Shown here in pieces: positions 34,501 through 46,994 of a stretch of DNA of 64,000 bases. The notes beneath the pieces are model-generated. The model did no database searches. It was not told the origin of the DNA and saw nothing but the letters and a program-made list of their open reading frames with translations. Position 1 is the first letter of the stretch. Each line of letters opens with the position of its first letter. The position numbers and the translations under genes were made by a program. Source of the stretch: Glossina fuscipes (Eukaryota; Arthropoda; Insecta; Diptera; Glossinidae); NCBI RefSeq assembly GCF_014805625.2, contig NW_023998507.1, positions 1 through 64,000 of the forward strand, written 5' to 3'.

Positions 34501-37500
34501 CTTTACGTTTTCGTTATTTACTAAAAGAGCTCACAGATGAACGAATTTATGATTTACATACAAGTTGACGGATATTTTATTAAATTTTCTTTTTAGATCA
34601 CGCCGAACAAATTAAACTCTTTGCAGTCAGCTGTATCACATATCAACTATGTTCCCATACAAAAGCCGATAAGAATAAGTAACTTGATTATTGTGACTAT
34701 AAACGCTTTACTTTTAAGAAATGGTTTTAAATAAAAATCAATCGTAGCTAAGTACTCCTACCAATAACACTGTTTTATTTCAATTTTGTTTAAATTAAAT
34801 TATAATTTTTATTATTACTTTCTATTACCATTACAACACTCAGAATGGCTTAAGAAAGATGCATATTTTATTCCACGGATCGATTCGGAATCATTTTCTA
34901 ATTTCATTTAAGCTTGTCTGCCGGTCTTTCATTTGGTCTATCCCTGTGATATCGAAAGTTTTTGCATGTTTTCAGGAAATCTGCTGCACTGACATTTTCT
35001 GACCTATAGATAAATCCTAATGAAGCTAACGCGGGTCATTTGTTCGCTCACTTCCTTATTCGGAAAGAGTCCTTATATGGTAAACGCTGAAATTGTCATT
35101 GTTTTTCTCGATAATAATCGCAAAGTAATGCGAAAAATTTCAATTGGATATGGATTCCACAGATCAAGCTTTTAATAAGTTCGATACATTCTTAAACTTT
35201 GTTATACTGGTTTGTATAATCATTATTATTATATTTCAAGTGTTTTTGCTACACGTTAAAGAATTCTTCAATTTAAATTTTTGAAAAACTTTTATCGAAA
35301 AAAAATTCACTCTTGTTGTTACACGAAATTTTTGATGTTCCCACTTACTTTATGTATGCGAGTTTTAGATACATTTCGTAAAAAAGCAATAGAAGCGAAT
35401 GGTTCAACTGACGTTGCGTTATCAAGTATACATTCGTTTCAAGTTACCTCTGAAGATTTATAATTTGACCTAAATAAAATAGAAAAAAAAATCAGATAAA
35501 TTATAATAAAATCACTTCAATTCATAAATCATTTGTAATAATAAAAAGGCTTTTTTCTCCAAAGCGAAATCAGTTATAACCAAACTTTGTAACAAATACG
35601 CATTCAATCATAAATTTTGCAAAAAGAATTCAAAGTCTCTTAAACTAAATTGTTTTATTATTTTGTGAAATGTATTTGAATGGAAGGAAACATTTAAGCC
35701 ATCGCTAGTAACGTGACAACCGCCTGAAATATTCTACCGTAAATGCCTTTCCCAAATTTTTAATGACATTTTTATTTATGTTCAGCGATTTGGTAACCGA
35801 TCGATATCAAATTTGATTCATTTATATTTAAAACTCTCTTCACGACTTATGACGAGGTGAAGTGGGATCATGAACCATTTACTCTTCGATCTAGCTTTCG
35901 TTCTTCAGGTCACTTTTGTTTGCATGACGCACTTTCTTTATTTACAAGGCTTTTGCTTTCTATTTACTCACTGTATGTATTCAATGGAATTGTCTCATCG
36001 CTTTTTCTTCACTTCATGCACGTCAGCAATTGTGGTCGTTAAAATATTTTGAGACCATTGTTGTCCTGTGTTTCTCATTTGAGGATAAAAAGATCCTGAT
36101 ATTGTCCAATCATTGATGACAACTTATCCACTTAAGCCGGTCACTATTCTGTAAAAATACGGAAAACGCTAGTATAAATTACACGCAACGTTTCTCTTTA
36201 TAAATCAACTTCTCTTCTTATCATTCATTCTCACGCAGCTTTCCCTTAATTTTATGCGAAATCATTGTCACATCGTAGACGTAAGTGAAAAAAAAGAAAA
36301 GAATATCTTTTTGGCGAAAATATGTTAAAAAATACTCGGTATTGTCTAAATTAATTTTATTCCTTATGGGCTATGGGCCTGCTTACAAGAAAACACTTCT
36401 AAGCCCGATTTATTCTTTCTTGTGTAAGATCCATGATATATCGGGAATCCTACGAAGAATGTATGCATGGTACATTTTGATTCCAATCAGTGTTTGTTTC
36501 CCTTTCTGCCTCCTTACATAAACTGTAGCAAGTACTAGTTTAGAACAAGGAAGAAATCTTCAAGGATATCGTTATCATATATCATATTCGGAATTGATCT
36601 AAGCTTGTCTTTCTGTCCGTCTGATGTCTGTGCATGAGTTCGCAATATTTGAAATATTTTGAGGTTTTTTTGTATACTGACGTGTTTTCAACTAGGGAGA
36701 ATCGCTATTCAAAACTTGATTCACCTTTTCGATCGCTCCCCACATAACGACTTATTTTGAAAGGTTTGCAAAAAAATCGCAATTTTTTAAACTTTTCGAC
36801 AAAACTTGCTGAATTTCGACATTCTAAATAGGTGTGAAAAAATTTAGTTCAGCTGGGGCAATTTTTTCAAATCAAACAACCATGCCTACGAAGCATAAGT
36901 CTTTTTTTAATATTTCTTGGTAAAAATTAGTTGATAGCACCGCATATAAGAATTCTCAAGAAATGTTTACCCTCATATGCCAAAAAGTCCTAATTGCTAA
37001 TGTTTTGTAATGAACATTATTTATGGGAGCAATTCAACAAAAAATCAAGTGGACGAAATTTGAAGCACATGGGTCTATTCCTAGGCAGCCATTCTTATCT
37101 GATGAGAAGTAATCCCTTGCGAATAAGTTTTTACTTTATAATAAAAATTGATCTATATGACCAAATTAGCACTAAGTAGAGAGTTAGCAGCAAAGAAGTT
37201 GCATCACATAAGTCCATTTTTTGGATTCTAACTTTCATAGGGGTTATCATGAAAATCGAGCCTTCATATGGAGGGAAATTCTATTTTCTAGATGAAAATT
37301 GAAAAATAATGAAACCTTTCGGAAGTAACTTAAGTTTACTAAATATGGATCACGTCTTACGTTGTATTAGGCATAGACAGGACCTCATGAAAAATATGGC
37401 TTTGCATAAAAGTAATGTTTGATATGTTATTACCAAAATGAGTCAATAACTGCACCAAGCCAAGTGGTGTAATGTAGTTAAAGGTCGGCCTTGTTCGATT

Positions 37501-40500
37501 ACAATGTTCTTACTTGTTTTTCGTCTTGGTTTAAGGACCGGTAAATTTATAATGTATTTATCTACTGGTGATTATAAAAAAAAATAATTTTATGTTAAAA
37601 CATTGTTATGAAAAATAAAATTGAAAAATCTTAAAAATGATGCAAACTGCTTGCACAAGTTGGTGGATGTTTTCTCTAAAAGTGACTTTAAAGTCACCAG
37701 CGACTCCCTTTAGCTAATTTGCAATAGACAAACTATAGGATTCGATGGATTAAACGTATAGAATCTTTGTTGGATATGTGCACGAGCGTATCTTGGTAGA
37801 ACTAATATGAGTAAATGTATCAAAATTAAAATACATAAGAAATTATCGAATGAGTGAAGAGAGAGTTAGTCTGTTAACTATTTGAACAATGCTCTCTTAA
37901 AGGAATATTATAAGAATTTCAAGAAAACCCGGCGAAATATGGTTAGCAGAACTGAAATGAGATCAATTTTGTATAGCAGCTGCTTTTTCAGCAAATCTAA
38001 ATTTTTCTCCCAAAGCCTAATCGCAGGTATGCGTAGTCGGCCCAAGTCGAATGTAGCATTTCTCTCTTTTCTAGTTAGTTTTTTTGATTGGTTCTTGCTA
38101 TAAATATTTCATATCCGTTTATAAAACATTTAAAAAGTTTTGCACATAAATTTATAAACTAACGCAATCGAAACTGTTTTGAGAAGTGTCTAGTATAATT
38201 ATTCGGTTATCCATTCATATGCGTGTTTCAGTTTTAAACTAAAAAATATGTAATATGAACTATCAACATCAGAGTTCAAATAATTTCAACTTTTTATGAC
38301 GTACTTAATATCACGTTTATCGCAATTCATTTGACTTTGTTTGATGAAACAATTGCGATTTGTTCTTTGTCACATTTTTGCATACGTCCTCATATTGAAA
38401 TTTTTTAATATTTGATAGATCACAAACTGCTGTTCTTGTGTTCTTTTTATACTTTTTTAATACTTGTCAATGAAATATTATAAGACGAGACGTTTTGCGC
38501 TCTCTTTTTCTTAATCAAAACAAGCTTTGTTATAACCTACACCACTTTTGTACGTAACACTGGAAAGGAGTTGCAATGGAGGCACTTTTTTAACCCGCTG
38601 ATTCAAAACCACTTTCCGAAGCTATGTAAGCTTTTCTACCCAGCTTGCTTTCTTGTCTTTATTCTACGGATCACAATCTTTGAGATATTTTAATTATCTT
38701 ACCCAACGACGAATACTAATGAAAGCCGGATCGATCACTTCCACACTTCCACCTCTTATTTCGAAAACGTTATATGAATAACAATAGGATGATATAGGTA
38801 TTAAATGGTGGACACTGGTCCCCACTGATGTAAGTAAAGTCCAAGGCAACGGACAAACCAAGTGACAGCTTCGAAGTTAATAAGCAACCGCTGGAGTTGC
38901 AATTAAAAATCTGGCACACAAGTCAAATAGAATACAGAAACGAAGCTATGTAAAGATAAAACGTAACATGCAATGCAAAACCTAAATTGCTAGCATAAGT
39001 TACAAGCAAAGCCTGAGTCGCAAATGGAAGCCAGCCAGGAAACGCAATTTACAATGTCAAAAGATTAAATAATTAGTGGAAGTGCTCAATCATCTTTATG
39101 ACAAGCTTTATTTTTTAACGATCTATTTTAAAATAAAATTTTTTTTATTTTCTATCCCAAATATGCTGAACAACGCACCACACAAAATAATGATTTGTTC
39201 AGGGAAATCATAAGAGATCGTATATAATTCTTTATTCCTACTCTTTTGCTTCTCTAGATCTGTGAAGAAAAAATTTTCCGTTTTCTCACCCTTCTTCTTA
39301 TTCTTATTCTCTACTATTTTTTCTTCTTCGCGAAACGAAACCGCTTTGTCAATAAGATGACATACTCCACACACAAGCCAAATATTAAGAGAATGTAAAA
39401 ATGAACAAAAATTACAATTTTTTAAATAAAAGATTTTATTGTTTTGAGAAAAAAAAAGAATACGACACATCGCCCATTTGTCTCCATATGCATCATATTA
39501 ACGATTTATGTAAACAACATCTTAAGCTTATTGGTGAAACATATTACTTGTTGTTACTCCATTTAGTGTTGCCTTCTGAAACCATAAAAGTTACTTTCGC
39601 TCGTACAATATGCTTCACAAATTTTTGTTTTCGTACATTACAACATAAAACAAAACGAAGATGTCAAATTTGCACAACAGAAACAGAGAACAGAGAAAAA
39701 AGATAAGGCAAATGGAAAACGCAAAAATGAATGTAGAATAAATAAATTTTTTTCAAAAGTATTCGAATATTGCATACAAGGGATATGGCTTTCCGATTGC
39801 ACGCACACAAAGTTGTACAATAAAACAACAACAACGGAAATATCGGAGTAAAACCCTGGTACGATAAGACAAATTTTCGCCGTGTTCTGTTTATGTCCAT
39901 TTCCCTTAAAATCATTGAAGCTACACACAGGTTGCTTTAAAGTTAATTGTTTTAGTATTTCTTTAATATCCGGTTGTTTCATTCCTGATGGATGCACATA
40001 ACAACTCTGTAGCATTACTGAAAGGAATGTTTGCTTCATTTTTTTTTTTTTTTATACTAAGTGGGTGTTAAGTATGTGCAATGCTAGTAAAGTGATAAAG
40101 CGATAAATCTCTCTGCGACATTATGTATAGCGAAAAAAGCGAAAATGATTTAATCATGTTTGTCTATGCGATGCCATAAACTTTGAATATGCAAAGCCTA
40201 TAATTATGTAAATCTTGAGAGGATCATAAACGTATCGAAATGCTCGTCTTTTCGTGATGTCTGCTACCATCATAACTTTTGCTTTATAGTTCTTTAATTT
40301 AGAAACAGTTCCATTATCGGCCAAGAAACGCTTAAGATTCACTATCTAAAACCTGGCAACCGGCTTTTCTCTTTGAAGCCTAAGAGGAAACATTTTTCGT
40401 CCGGAAATAGGCTATAGAGGCCATCAAAATGCTTTCCCTATCCAGTTAGTTCTGTAAAGTACTAAAAAGTAATCAAAGACTACGGCACACCGACAGCTGG

Positions 40501-41160
40501 GTTGTGCTGATCTTTTGTTCTAAAGAGTATTTCTTTGAGGAAGGGTAGTGTCCTAGATGGACTTTCGGACCGAATGGAAGCTTCAAAGGCATGGCTGGCT
40601 TTGGCTTCTGGCAGGAATCGAACGGTGAATATACTTAAAAATGTATAAGGGGCAGTCAGTCAAGTGTCAGATTATCAGTGTGTTTAAAGCTCCAATTAAT
40701 TGTCAACACTATAAAACACAAAAACAATTAAAAAATTTGGTTAACATTAGAAAGAAACTACATAGAAATAGATATGAAAGTTTTATACCGAATCTTTCTC
40801 TGCCTACAACTATTCATTTAGGTACGGTAGGAAAAAATTAGAATTGCAAACTATTATTACAAGATTAGTATTAATGAAATTAAGGTTTTAGGTAATTTTT
40901 ATTAATTAGTTTTATTTGGAATAAAATGAAAGAAATTAAGTTTTTTCCATTTTAGAGCTTGAAGATAAATTCAGAATTTAGAGCCGTAAGATAAATTCAG
41001 AAATGAGAGACACAGAAGGGAGTTTGGGCCATTTTTAATGAAAAGTTGACCCCCAAAGTATCCATAAAGAATTTTAGGCTGAACTTTATAGGGCCTGAAG
41101 GCTCCTTCTTTCAAAATGACATCCTCCTGTGGTGAAGCACGGGGAAGCACGTTGTTAGTA
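31520..41160. other. long stretch with no recognisable gene
   Basis: About 9.6 kb of AT-rich DNA. Scraps reminiscent of the dispersed repeat are seen at about 32290-32345 (after a caaa/caga simple repeat at 32293-32320) and, reversed, at about 36590-36650 ('aagcttgtctttctgtccgt'). The longer minus-strand frames at 32197-32583, 33002-33346, 39123-39470 and 39638-40039 are low-complexity and match nothing I recognise. No splice-linked exon set could be assembled. Confidence 0.35.
32293..32320. repeat. short (CAAA)n/(CAGA)n simple repeat
   Basis: 'acaaacaaacaaacagacag' and so on, next to a phrase 'aagcttaaatctgattttga' resembling the dispersed repeat; the CAGA part is probably a decayed 'cagacggacagac' block of that family. 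Confidence 0.6.
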
Positions 41161-41164
41161 AAAT

Positions 41165-41560
41165 AGTGTCTAATGTTATTTACACTAATTGAGTTTGAGG
41201 AGGATATAATTTTATGTTCTCTGCATGAATTGGCTACCTAAAGGGGGGGCCGATACTAGGAGGTTGTTGCTATAGTGAGATGATTTAAAAAATTCCCGGA
41301 ACCAGCTACTACTTCACCACATATGAGGAAAAGCCAAACGGTTCTAGTTTAAAAATCAAGGACATACGGTTAATTCGAATGACCGTGTTACTAAAACCAC
41401 TGTATAGGACAGCCGTCCAAGAGCCTTTGGGCAAAGCATGGAGACTAAAATGTTTCCAATGGAACATCTGCTTTACAGAAATATTCAATAGCGAAAGCAA
41501 GGACTTGATTGAATTGTTTCGATAGAACAATGAACTCGATGATATGTCTATGGACGGTCG
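41165..41560 (-). pseudogene. LINE reverse-transcriptase fragment E
   Basis: Minus strand: SSSLFYRNNSIKSLLSLLNIS (usual 'yQhGF...rST.TNLLeft'), then WTAVLYSGFSNTVIRINRMSL (usual 'tdvvYtDfSKAFDriNH.LL') and IFKLEPFGFSSYVVK ('.KL...Gfs...v.Wi'). Shortly after, a decayed YADD block reads as A-E-N-I-K-L-Y near 41220, so part of the palm is deleted. The IFKLEPFGFS wording is close to the Jockey-like copies in the window but not identical. Not functional: the catalytic Asp pair is lost. Confidence 0.65.
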
Positions 41561-42399
41561 TATTCTATGAGATGTCCACTGCCATTTTAATTAAATTGAA
41601 CAAGAGATAAATTGCAATAAAATCTTCTCTATGCGGATGGGCCTAACACTGCGATAATCTCGGAATGATATTAGCTCCATCGTGTCGTAATGTTATTGCT
41701 AAATAAGTCTTATTATGATTAAAACTACGTTTACTCCCTTTCTTCTAATCGTATATGGTTTGGTACGTAACTGATATTAGTTAGTTGACAATTCGATGAC
41801 GATAGTTTATTCAATGTAAAATGTCCATATAATTTACAGAGCTAAAGCAATAAGTTTAAGCTTTAATGTACACAATTGCAGTGCAGTCTTTAGTACTCCA
41901 CTGGACTGGTTAAACAGTGAAATAAGTGTGTTTGGTGAACCGAATAAAACCTAAGCAAAGGAACTTTCTTTCAAGAAGACACCTTTTTATGATAAAAACT
42001 GCTACAGAAATAGTAATTTGACCCCGCAATATAAAGGATTTCATGGAAATATTCGACTTCACTGGGTAGTGGCTGTTTTCGTAATTTGCGCGTAAAGTGA
42101 ATAAAATTTTATGTGGCGTGATAATTGTCCTTAAAACTACAGCGTTCTCATCTGCTTAGTCAGAAAATGTATATAACAGCAAGCTATTGTTATGTAACAA
42201 AACATTCGTTCCAAGCCGGGCCTTTCCTCTGCATGAACGTTCTCTACATCAATTTTGTTCAATTCGTCTCTTGCTTTTATACTTCTAAGCAAATTTTTAT
42301 TTGCTTCTAGCCATAGATTATGTGTAAATTGAAAATTGGAATTGCCAAGCCAACATTAAAATATAAATAAAAAGCAGGGATCTCAGTTAAAAAAGTAGA

Positions 42400-42715
42400 T
42401 AAAAACTTTATAGGGGGACAGCGGTCTTTATACAACTATATGAGAACAGGCGGTCAAAGTGGTCCGATCCGAACCATTTCAATAGCCTTTGCTTTTGGAT
42501 CAAAACACTTCGGTGTACTAAATCTGATTAAAACAGCTCAAAAATGGCGTCGTGCGGATTGAACATAAAATGTAAAGACGGACAGCGAACGTACAAGCCT
42601 ACATCGATTGAGAATCGCTTTCTGCATAAAAGGTGGGTCTACCACAAGTCCTTTCGAGTGTCCGGAGACACTTAATATATCCTGAAGTGGTTCAGGGTGT
42701 AACAACTAAGAACAC
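42400..42715 (+). repeat. dispersed INE-1/DINE-1-like repeat, diverged copy
   Basis: 'agacggacagcgaacgtaca', then 'cctacatcgattgagaatcg', then 'aatatatcctgaagtggttc' with 'agggtgtaac'. These align with the 'gacggacat..ctaaatcgattcagaat' block and the tail of the better copies. Confidence 0.38.
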
Positions 42716-42719
42716 TTTA

Positions 42720-44210
42720 ATCGGGCAGGATCGACAAGACCACAACGACCATTACATATTGGATACTACTTTGTGTAATATAATTACCCATTTATTTTCG
42801 TGATTAACAAAAATCGTTCCATGTTGCCATATAAACACACACTTTTCTTGGCGGCTCTTACATAAGACCCAGTCCAAAGGGGAAGCTAGCAGAGTCTACA
42901 TTTATTTGTTTCTTCTCCATTTTCATCTTTAGGGCAATTACCATCAGAAAACAATGTGACATACAGAACTTCCAGTTCTGGTATTTTCCTCGATATTTGC
43001 CACTTGTACGTTTGCAACATCAAGAAGGACATACATGGAATTGTAAGATTTGCATTGAAAGTGGGGCAAACCGAGCAATGGACGCTCGTAACATAAGCTG
43101 AGAAGATTTCTGCATTTCACGAGTTTTGATCACTGTAGAAGGAACTGTAGAGGAATAAAGCGAACATAGTCGTAATATAGCATAAGGAATCAAAATTCTA
43201 TTTTTTTGTTGGTTTTCTTAAGACGATTGGGATGAAACGCTCAGTCACTTTTCCCACTGTTTATTTTGTTGACTTCTTTCTCAATTCAAGGTAAATTGAC
43301 TGCAATTCAAGTCACTCTGAAGGTCACTTGATTCGGTTAAAACGCAATTAACAACAAACATTAAAATGTCATTTGCCTTAAACAATAGATAATCCATATA
43401 TAATAGATTATCTATATCAATTGCCACTTTTACGTTACAGGTTCAAGATGTAGATCACATTCAGCTTAATAAAAAATTCACTTTTCGATAACTCCATTCT
43501 TTGATAATCCAAATTGCTATTTATTAAAATACACTTTTCATCTTGAAAATGCAAGAAATTTATAAAAAGAAATTTTGTAAAAATATTTACTTCTTCTTCT
43601 GTTATTCAGCAAATTAACAACCGAAAATTCCTTTATATGTGTAAAAAAGGGCCAATATGAACACAGAGTTCTTTGTTTGGGCCTTAGTAAAGTTGGGATC
43701 AGATTTGGTATAAGATGTTACTATTTACTTATTTTAATGATTATTTGACTAAAGGTATTTTTTGTTAATTTTGCGTGTTATACGTCCGCCACTTTATTTT
43801 TTTTATAGTTTTTATTAAAATAGGCATATTAATAGTCCGCCAAGTACGATAGCACAAAAGAACGAGGAGTAAATTCCGATGCGTAAAATGAAATGTGGTA
43901 TATGAGTATAAAAAGTTATTTGAAGGAATTGATGGATGTAAGAGCAGAAAAGTGTAGAAGGGAATAGGTTCAAAAATTGACAGTAGGCCCTTATATGTCT
44001 TGGTGACATGACTTACAAAGGAATTACGATGTAATCTGTTAAATTGCGAGAATGCGAAATCTCAACAATGCTATGGTCACGTAGACCACATGTCCTTAAT
44101 TTTCGAAGTGCAGAATAGAAGTAATAACATTCGGCCAGGCAAATAGGATGTGATCAGGAGTTCGTAAGATACAACAAGTGCACGTTATTTACTATGTAAT
44201 TTTGAACAGC
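42720..44210. other. no recognisable gene
   Basis: AT-rich, with no protein block. The minus-strand frame at 43815-44009 lies in simple sequence. Confidence 0.35.
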
Positions 44211-44214
44211 TGAT

Positions 44215-45900
44215 CATCAAAGCTGGTGTCCCCCGTGGTTTCATGAGCCAATTAAATATTACAAGAACCGAAAAAAACACGCTATTCAAAAAATATTGGA
44301 AAAGTGGCTCTGCGTTCGACTATGTCGCTTACTCGTTGGCAAGGCGTAGGTTTAACTGCAATATTATTGCAGATGCCTTCAGTTCGTTAAGTCCTCTCTG
44401 TTTGCTAATCCTAAATACTTTCTTAAAATTGTTAATTTAAAAAGGAAAAATTTCCACACATCCCTCGCATGTTTCTTTTAATGGCTCTGATTCGTCGGAT
44501 GATTTTGAAACCACAAATCTGCTTGTGGAGGAATTCCGACGAAACTTTTCGACTGCTAATTCCGATTTATCCGCAAACCACCCATATCCTATAACCAGCT
44601 TGGATTCAATTCCTAATTTGGTTATTGCTGAAGATGATATTTTTAAAGGCTTCAGCTCTCTAAATTATAGTTGTTCGCCTGGACCTAATTGCAACATGAC
44701 CTGGAATTCCATCACATGTACTTATATCTTGTGCTGGCGATCTAAGCGGTGTTATCTCAAACATTATTAGGAAGTCTTTGAATTTAGATGCTTCCCCTTT
44801 TCGTTGGAAGACTTGTTTCCTTATTCCTTTTCACAAAAGTGGAAGTAGACAACTTGTAGATAACTACGAAAGCATTGCCAAGTTGAGCGTCTTTCCTAAA
44901 CTGTTCGAAAGAATTGTGACTCAGCGTACGGCCTTTGCCATCAAATCGTATAGTTCTCTTCTCAAACATGGCCTTCGAGAAGGAAGATCTACGGTCACCA
45001 GCTGTCATGTTTTCAAAGATTTTTCTAGCTGCTCTCGCACTGATATCATATACACTGATTTGGTTAACCGTAAACTACTCATCTTTAAACTCCAAGCTTC
45101 TTCCTTTTCTGTTTATTGAAATGGTTAAGCTCATATACAATAGATCGTTTAGAGTTTTATTTAACTTCATTACCTTGGATGAATTCCCCGTTACGTCTGG
45201 CGTACCTCAAGGAAGTCACTTAGGTCCCATTTTATTTAGTTTATACATTAACGATCTCCCATCGGTGGTTAATTCCAGCCAGATCTTAATGTATGCTGAT
45301 GATGTGAAACTGTTTTCTTCCTTCTCTGTTAAATCGCAATCACATCAGCTTCAAGGTGATTTGGATAATTTTGTTGCAAGGTGCTCCTTTAATCTTCTGA
45401 AACTAAATCTAAATAAATGTAATAATAAAATAATTGATTCGCACGAGTTGGAGGACGTCGACTCGTTCACAGATTTAGGCGTTCTATTTGACTATAGGTT
45501 ACGTTTTAATTTGCATATTGAGCTCTCGTAAAAGCAAAGCTAGGTCCGCGCTTGGTTTTATAAAGAGGTGGTCCAAAGAGTTCGATGATTCTTATATTAC
45601 AAAAAGGCTTTACATATGTTTGGTTAGACCTATACTTGAGTATGCCTCTGTTGTGTGGTCTCCTTCATATAGGTGCTACGTAGATTCAATTGAATCTGTT
45701 CAAACGCAATTCTTGCTGTTTGCCTTTAGGAACTTGGGTTGGGATCCGATTGCCTCTCTCTCTATGAGAGGAGTTGGAGATACGATCAAATCTGACTACG
45801 TTGTAATTTTTAATAGAAAAAGAATCATGAGATTTAAGAAAAGTTTCAAAAAGAGAGACGACGGAGATGTTATTATAATGAAGGTATTGCTCAAACTGTT
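44215..45900 (+). pseudogene. Jockey-like LINE ORF2 copy D (linker, reverse transcriptase, C-terminal region)
   Basis: Begins in the linker (PPWFHEPIKYYKNRKK and SGSAFDYVAYSLARRRFN, matching copy B), lacks the endonuclease, then gives the reverse transcriptase in several frames: VIAEDDIFKGFSSLNYSCSP, CFLIPFHKSGSRQLVDNYES, LPKLFERI-type residues, FNFITLDEFPVTSGVPQGSH, LGPILFSLYINDLPSVV, and an intact catalytic block MYADDVKLF at 45289-45315. The thumb/C-terminal part follows (SALGFIKRWSKEFDDSYITK, LVRPILEYASVVWSPSY, FAFRNLGWDP). It breaks at about 45900 and meets an inverted ORF1. This is the only reverse transcriptase of the family in the window that keeps YADD, but at least three frameshifts disable it. 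Confidence 0.88.
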
Positions 45901-46545
45901 TTATTTTGTTGCGGATACCAGTGCAATGAACTTGAGTTCCCCGAACTGAAAAGTTGGTTTAGAATACTCACGTGCAGGTCACGAGATAACCGTTCGGCGG
46001 AGTTAATGGTAGAACTTGATTTAGAGGACGGCTTGATATTCTGTAATTTTTGAATTCGATCTAAGTTTTGAGATAATTTAGAGGAAGTGTTAGAATCAGC
46101 GATCATTTCGTGATCGGAAGGAATGTTGTTTGTAACGGGTATCACCGTTTCGGGATTTGAAGATTTCATATTGGAAGGAGAGATGGTGATTTCAGGAGTG
46201 ACCATGTTTTTGGTTGGAACTGAGGCAAACGACTCAGTGTTTGGTCGTTTGGTTGAGCTGAAAAGCCATTATTTACATGAGCGTAAGTATTTCGAGAGAA
46301 GGTGTACATTTGCGGCTTCAAACAGTCTGCCTTTTTTGTTTGGATTTAGTAATTTTTTTTTAGGAGTTTTTTTTTTCTCAGTTTTACAGTAGGAACGGCA
46401 TTTGGGGTGAACACACCTTATCCGTGTGCTCGAAACGCCAATATTTGCGACATTGTAATGTCGACTCGACATTATGGTTTATAACCGGGAATTTAATGCC
46501 TTCCAAGCAGATGTGAGAAGATCGATTCAGAAAGCTATTCTGAAT
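45900..46545 (-). pseudogene. Jockey-like LINE ORF1 (Gag-like), C-terminal part
   Basis: On the minus strand, from about 46515, the text reads LEGIKFPVINHNVESTLQCR followed by KYWRFEHTDKVC, which matches the first zinc knuckle of Jockey ORF1 proteins ('QC..C.rfGHt.k.C'). A second, decayed knuckle region follows, then SRNTYAHVNNGFSAQPNDQT and a polar, Ser/Asn-rich tail (VTPEITISPSNMKSSNPET ... SSKLSQNLDRIQKLQN ... SAERLSRDLHVSILNQLF). Such a tail is usual after the knuckles. Frameshifts separate the pieces. It meets ORF2 copy D head-on at about 45900. It would bind element RNA if intact; it is not. Confidence 0.68.
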
Positions 46546-46619
46546 GATATATTACTCTTGTACCACAAAAGATGTAGGATGTAAAAAGTGAGATAATTAA
46601 TTCGGCTGCCGGCGAATAT

Positions 46620-46990
46620 TTTGTACCCATCAGTAGAAAATGCGTATGTTAATTGTTGCATTTGTGAATAACGAGCAAAATATCCATTCTTTTGTGCTTG
46701 AACACATAGCAGTTCTTACTTTACGTTGTACTTGGCCAATTTAACCGATTTTAATACCAGCCTGAAAGAGCTTCCAATGTTGAACCCAAAGTCTCTATTT
46801 TTGCGACCAGGGCAATTTTTGCCTCCGCCATGCCTAGATCGATCTGGAATTTGACGCTGATCAAGTATATATGAAATTTATCGAGTCTATGAAGTTTCGT
46901 TCTAAGTGATTCAAAGTTTCAACTGAATGAATATATTCTTAAGCTTTCTGGAGGGTGATGGTGATGGGGATTGTAGTGGATGTCTAAGAT
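46620..46990 (+). repeat. dispersed INE-1/DINE-1-like repeat
   Basis: Landmarks: 'aacgagcaaaatatccattc', 'gagcttccaatgttgaaccc', 'atttttgcgaccagggcaat', 'gatcgatctggaatttgacg', 'ctgatcaagtatatatgaaa', 'tgaagtttcgttctaagtga', 'caactgaatgaatatattc'. Same orientation as the other copies. Confidence 0.55.
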
Positions 46991-46994
46991 AACC

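Noticed and set aside
39638..40039. 133-codon minus-strand frame as a possible gene
   Set aside because: Composition is hydrophobic low-complexity, with an overlapping second frame; no motif, neighbour or codon signal supports it.
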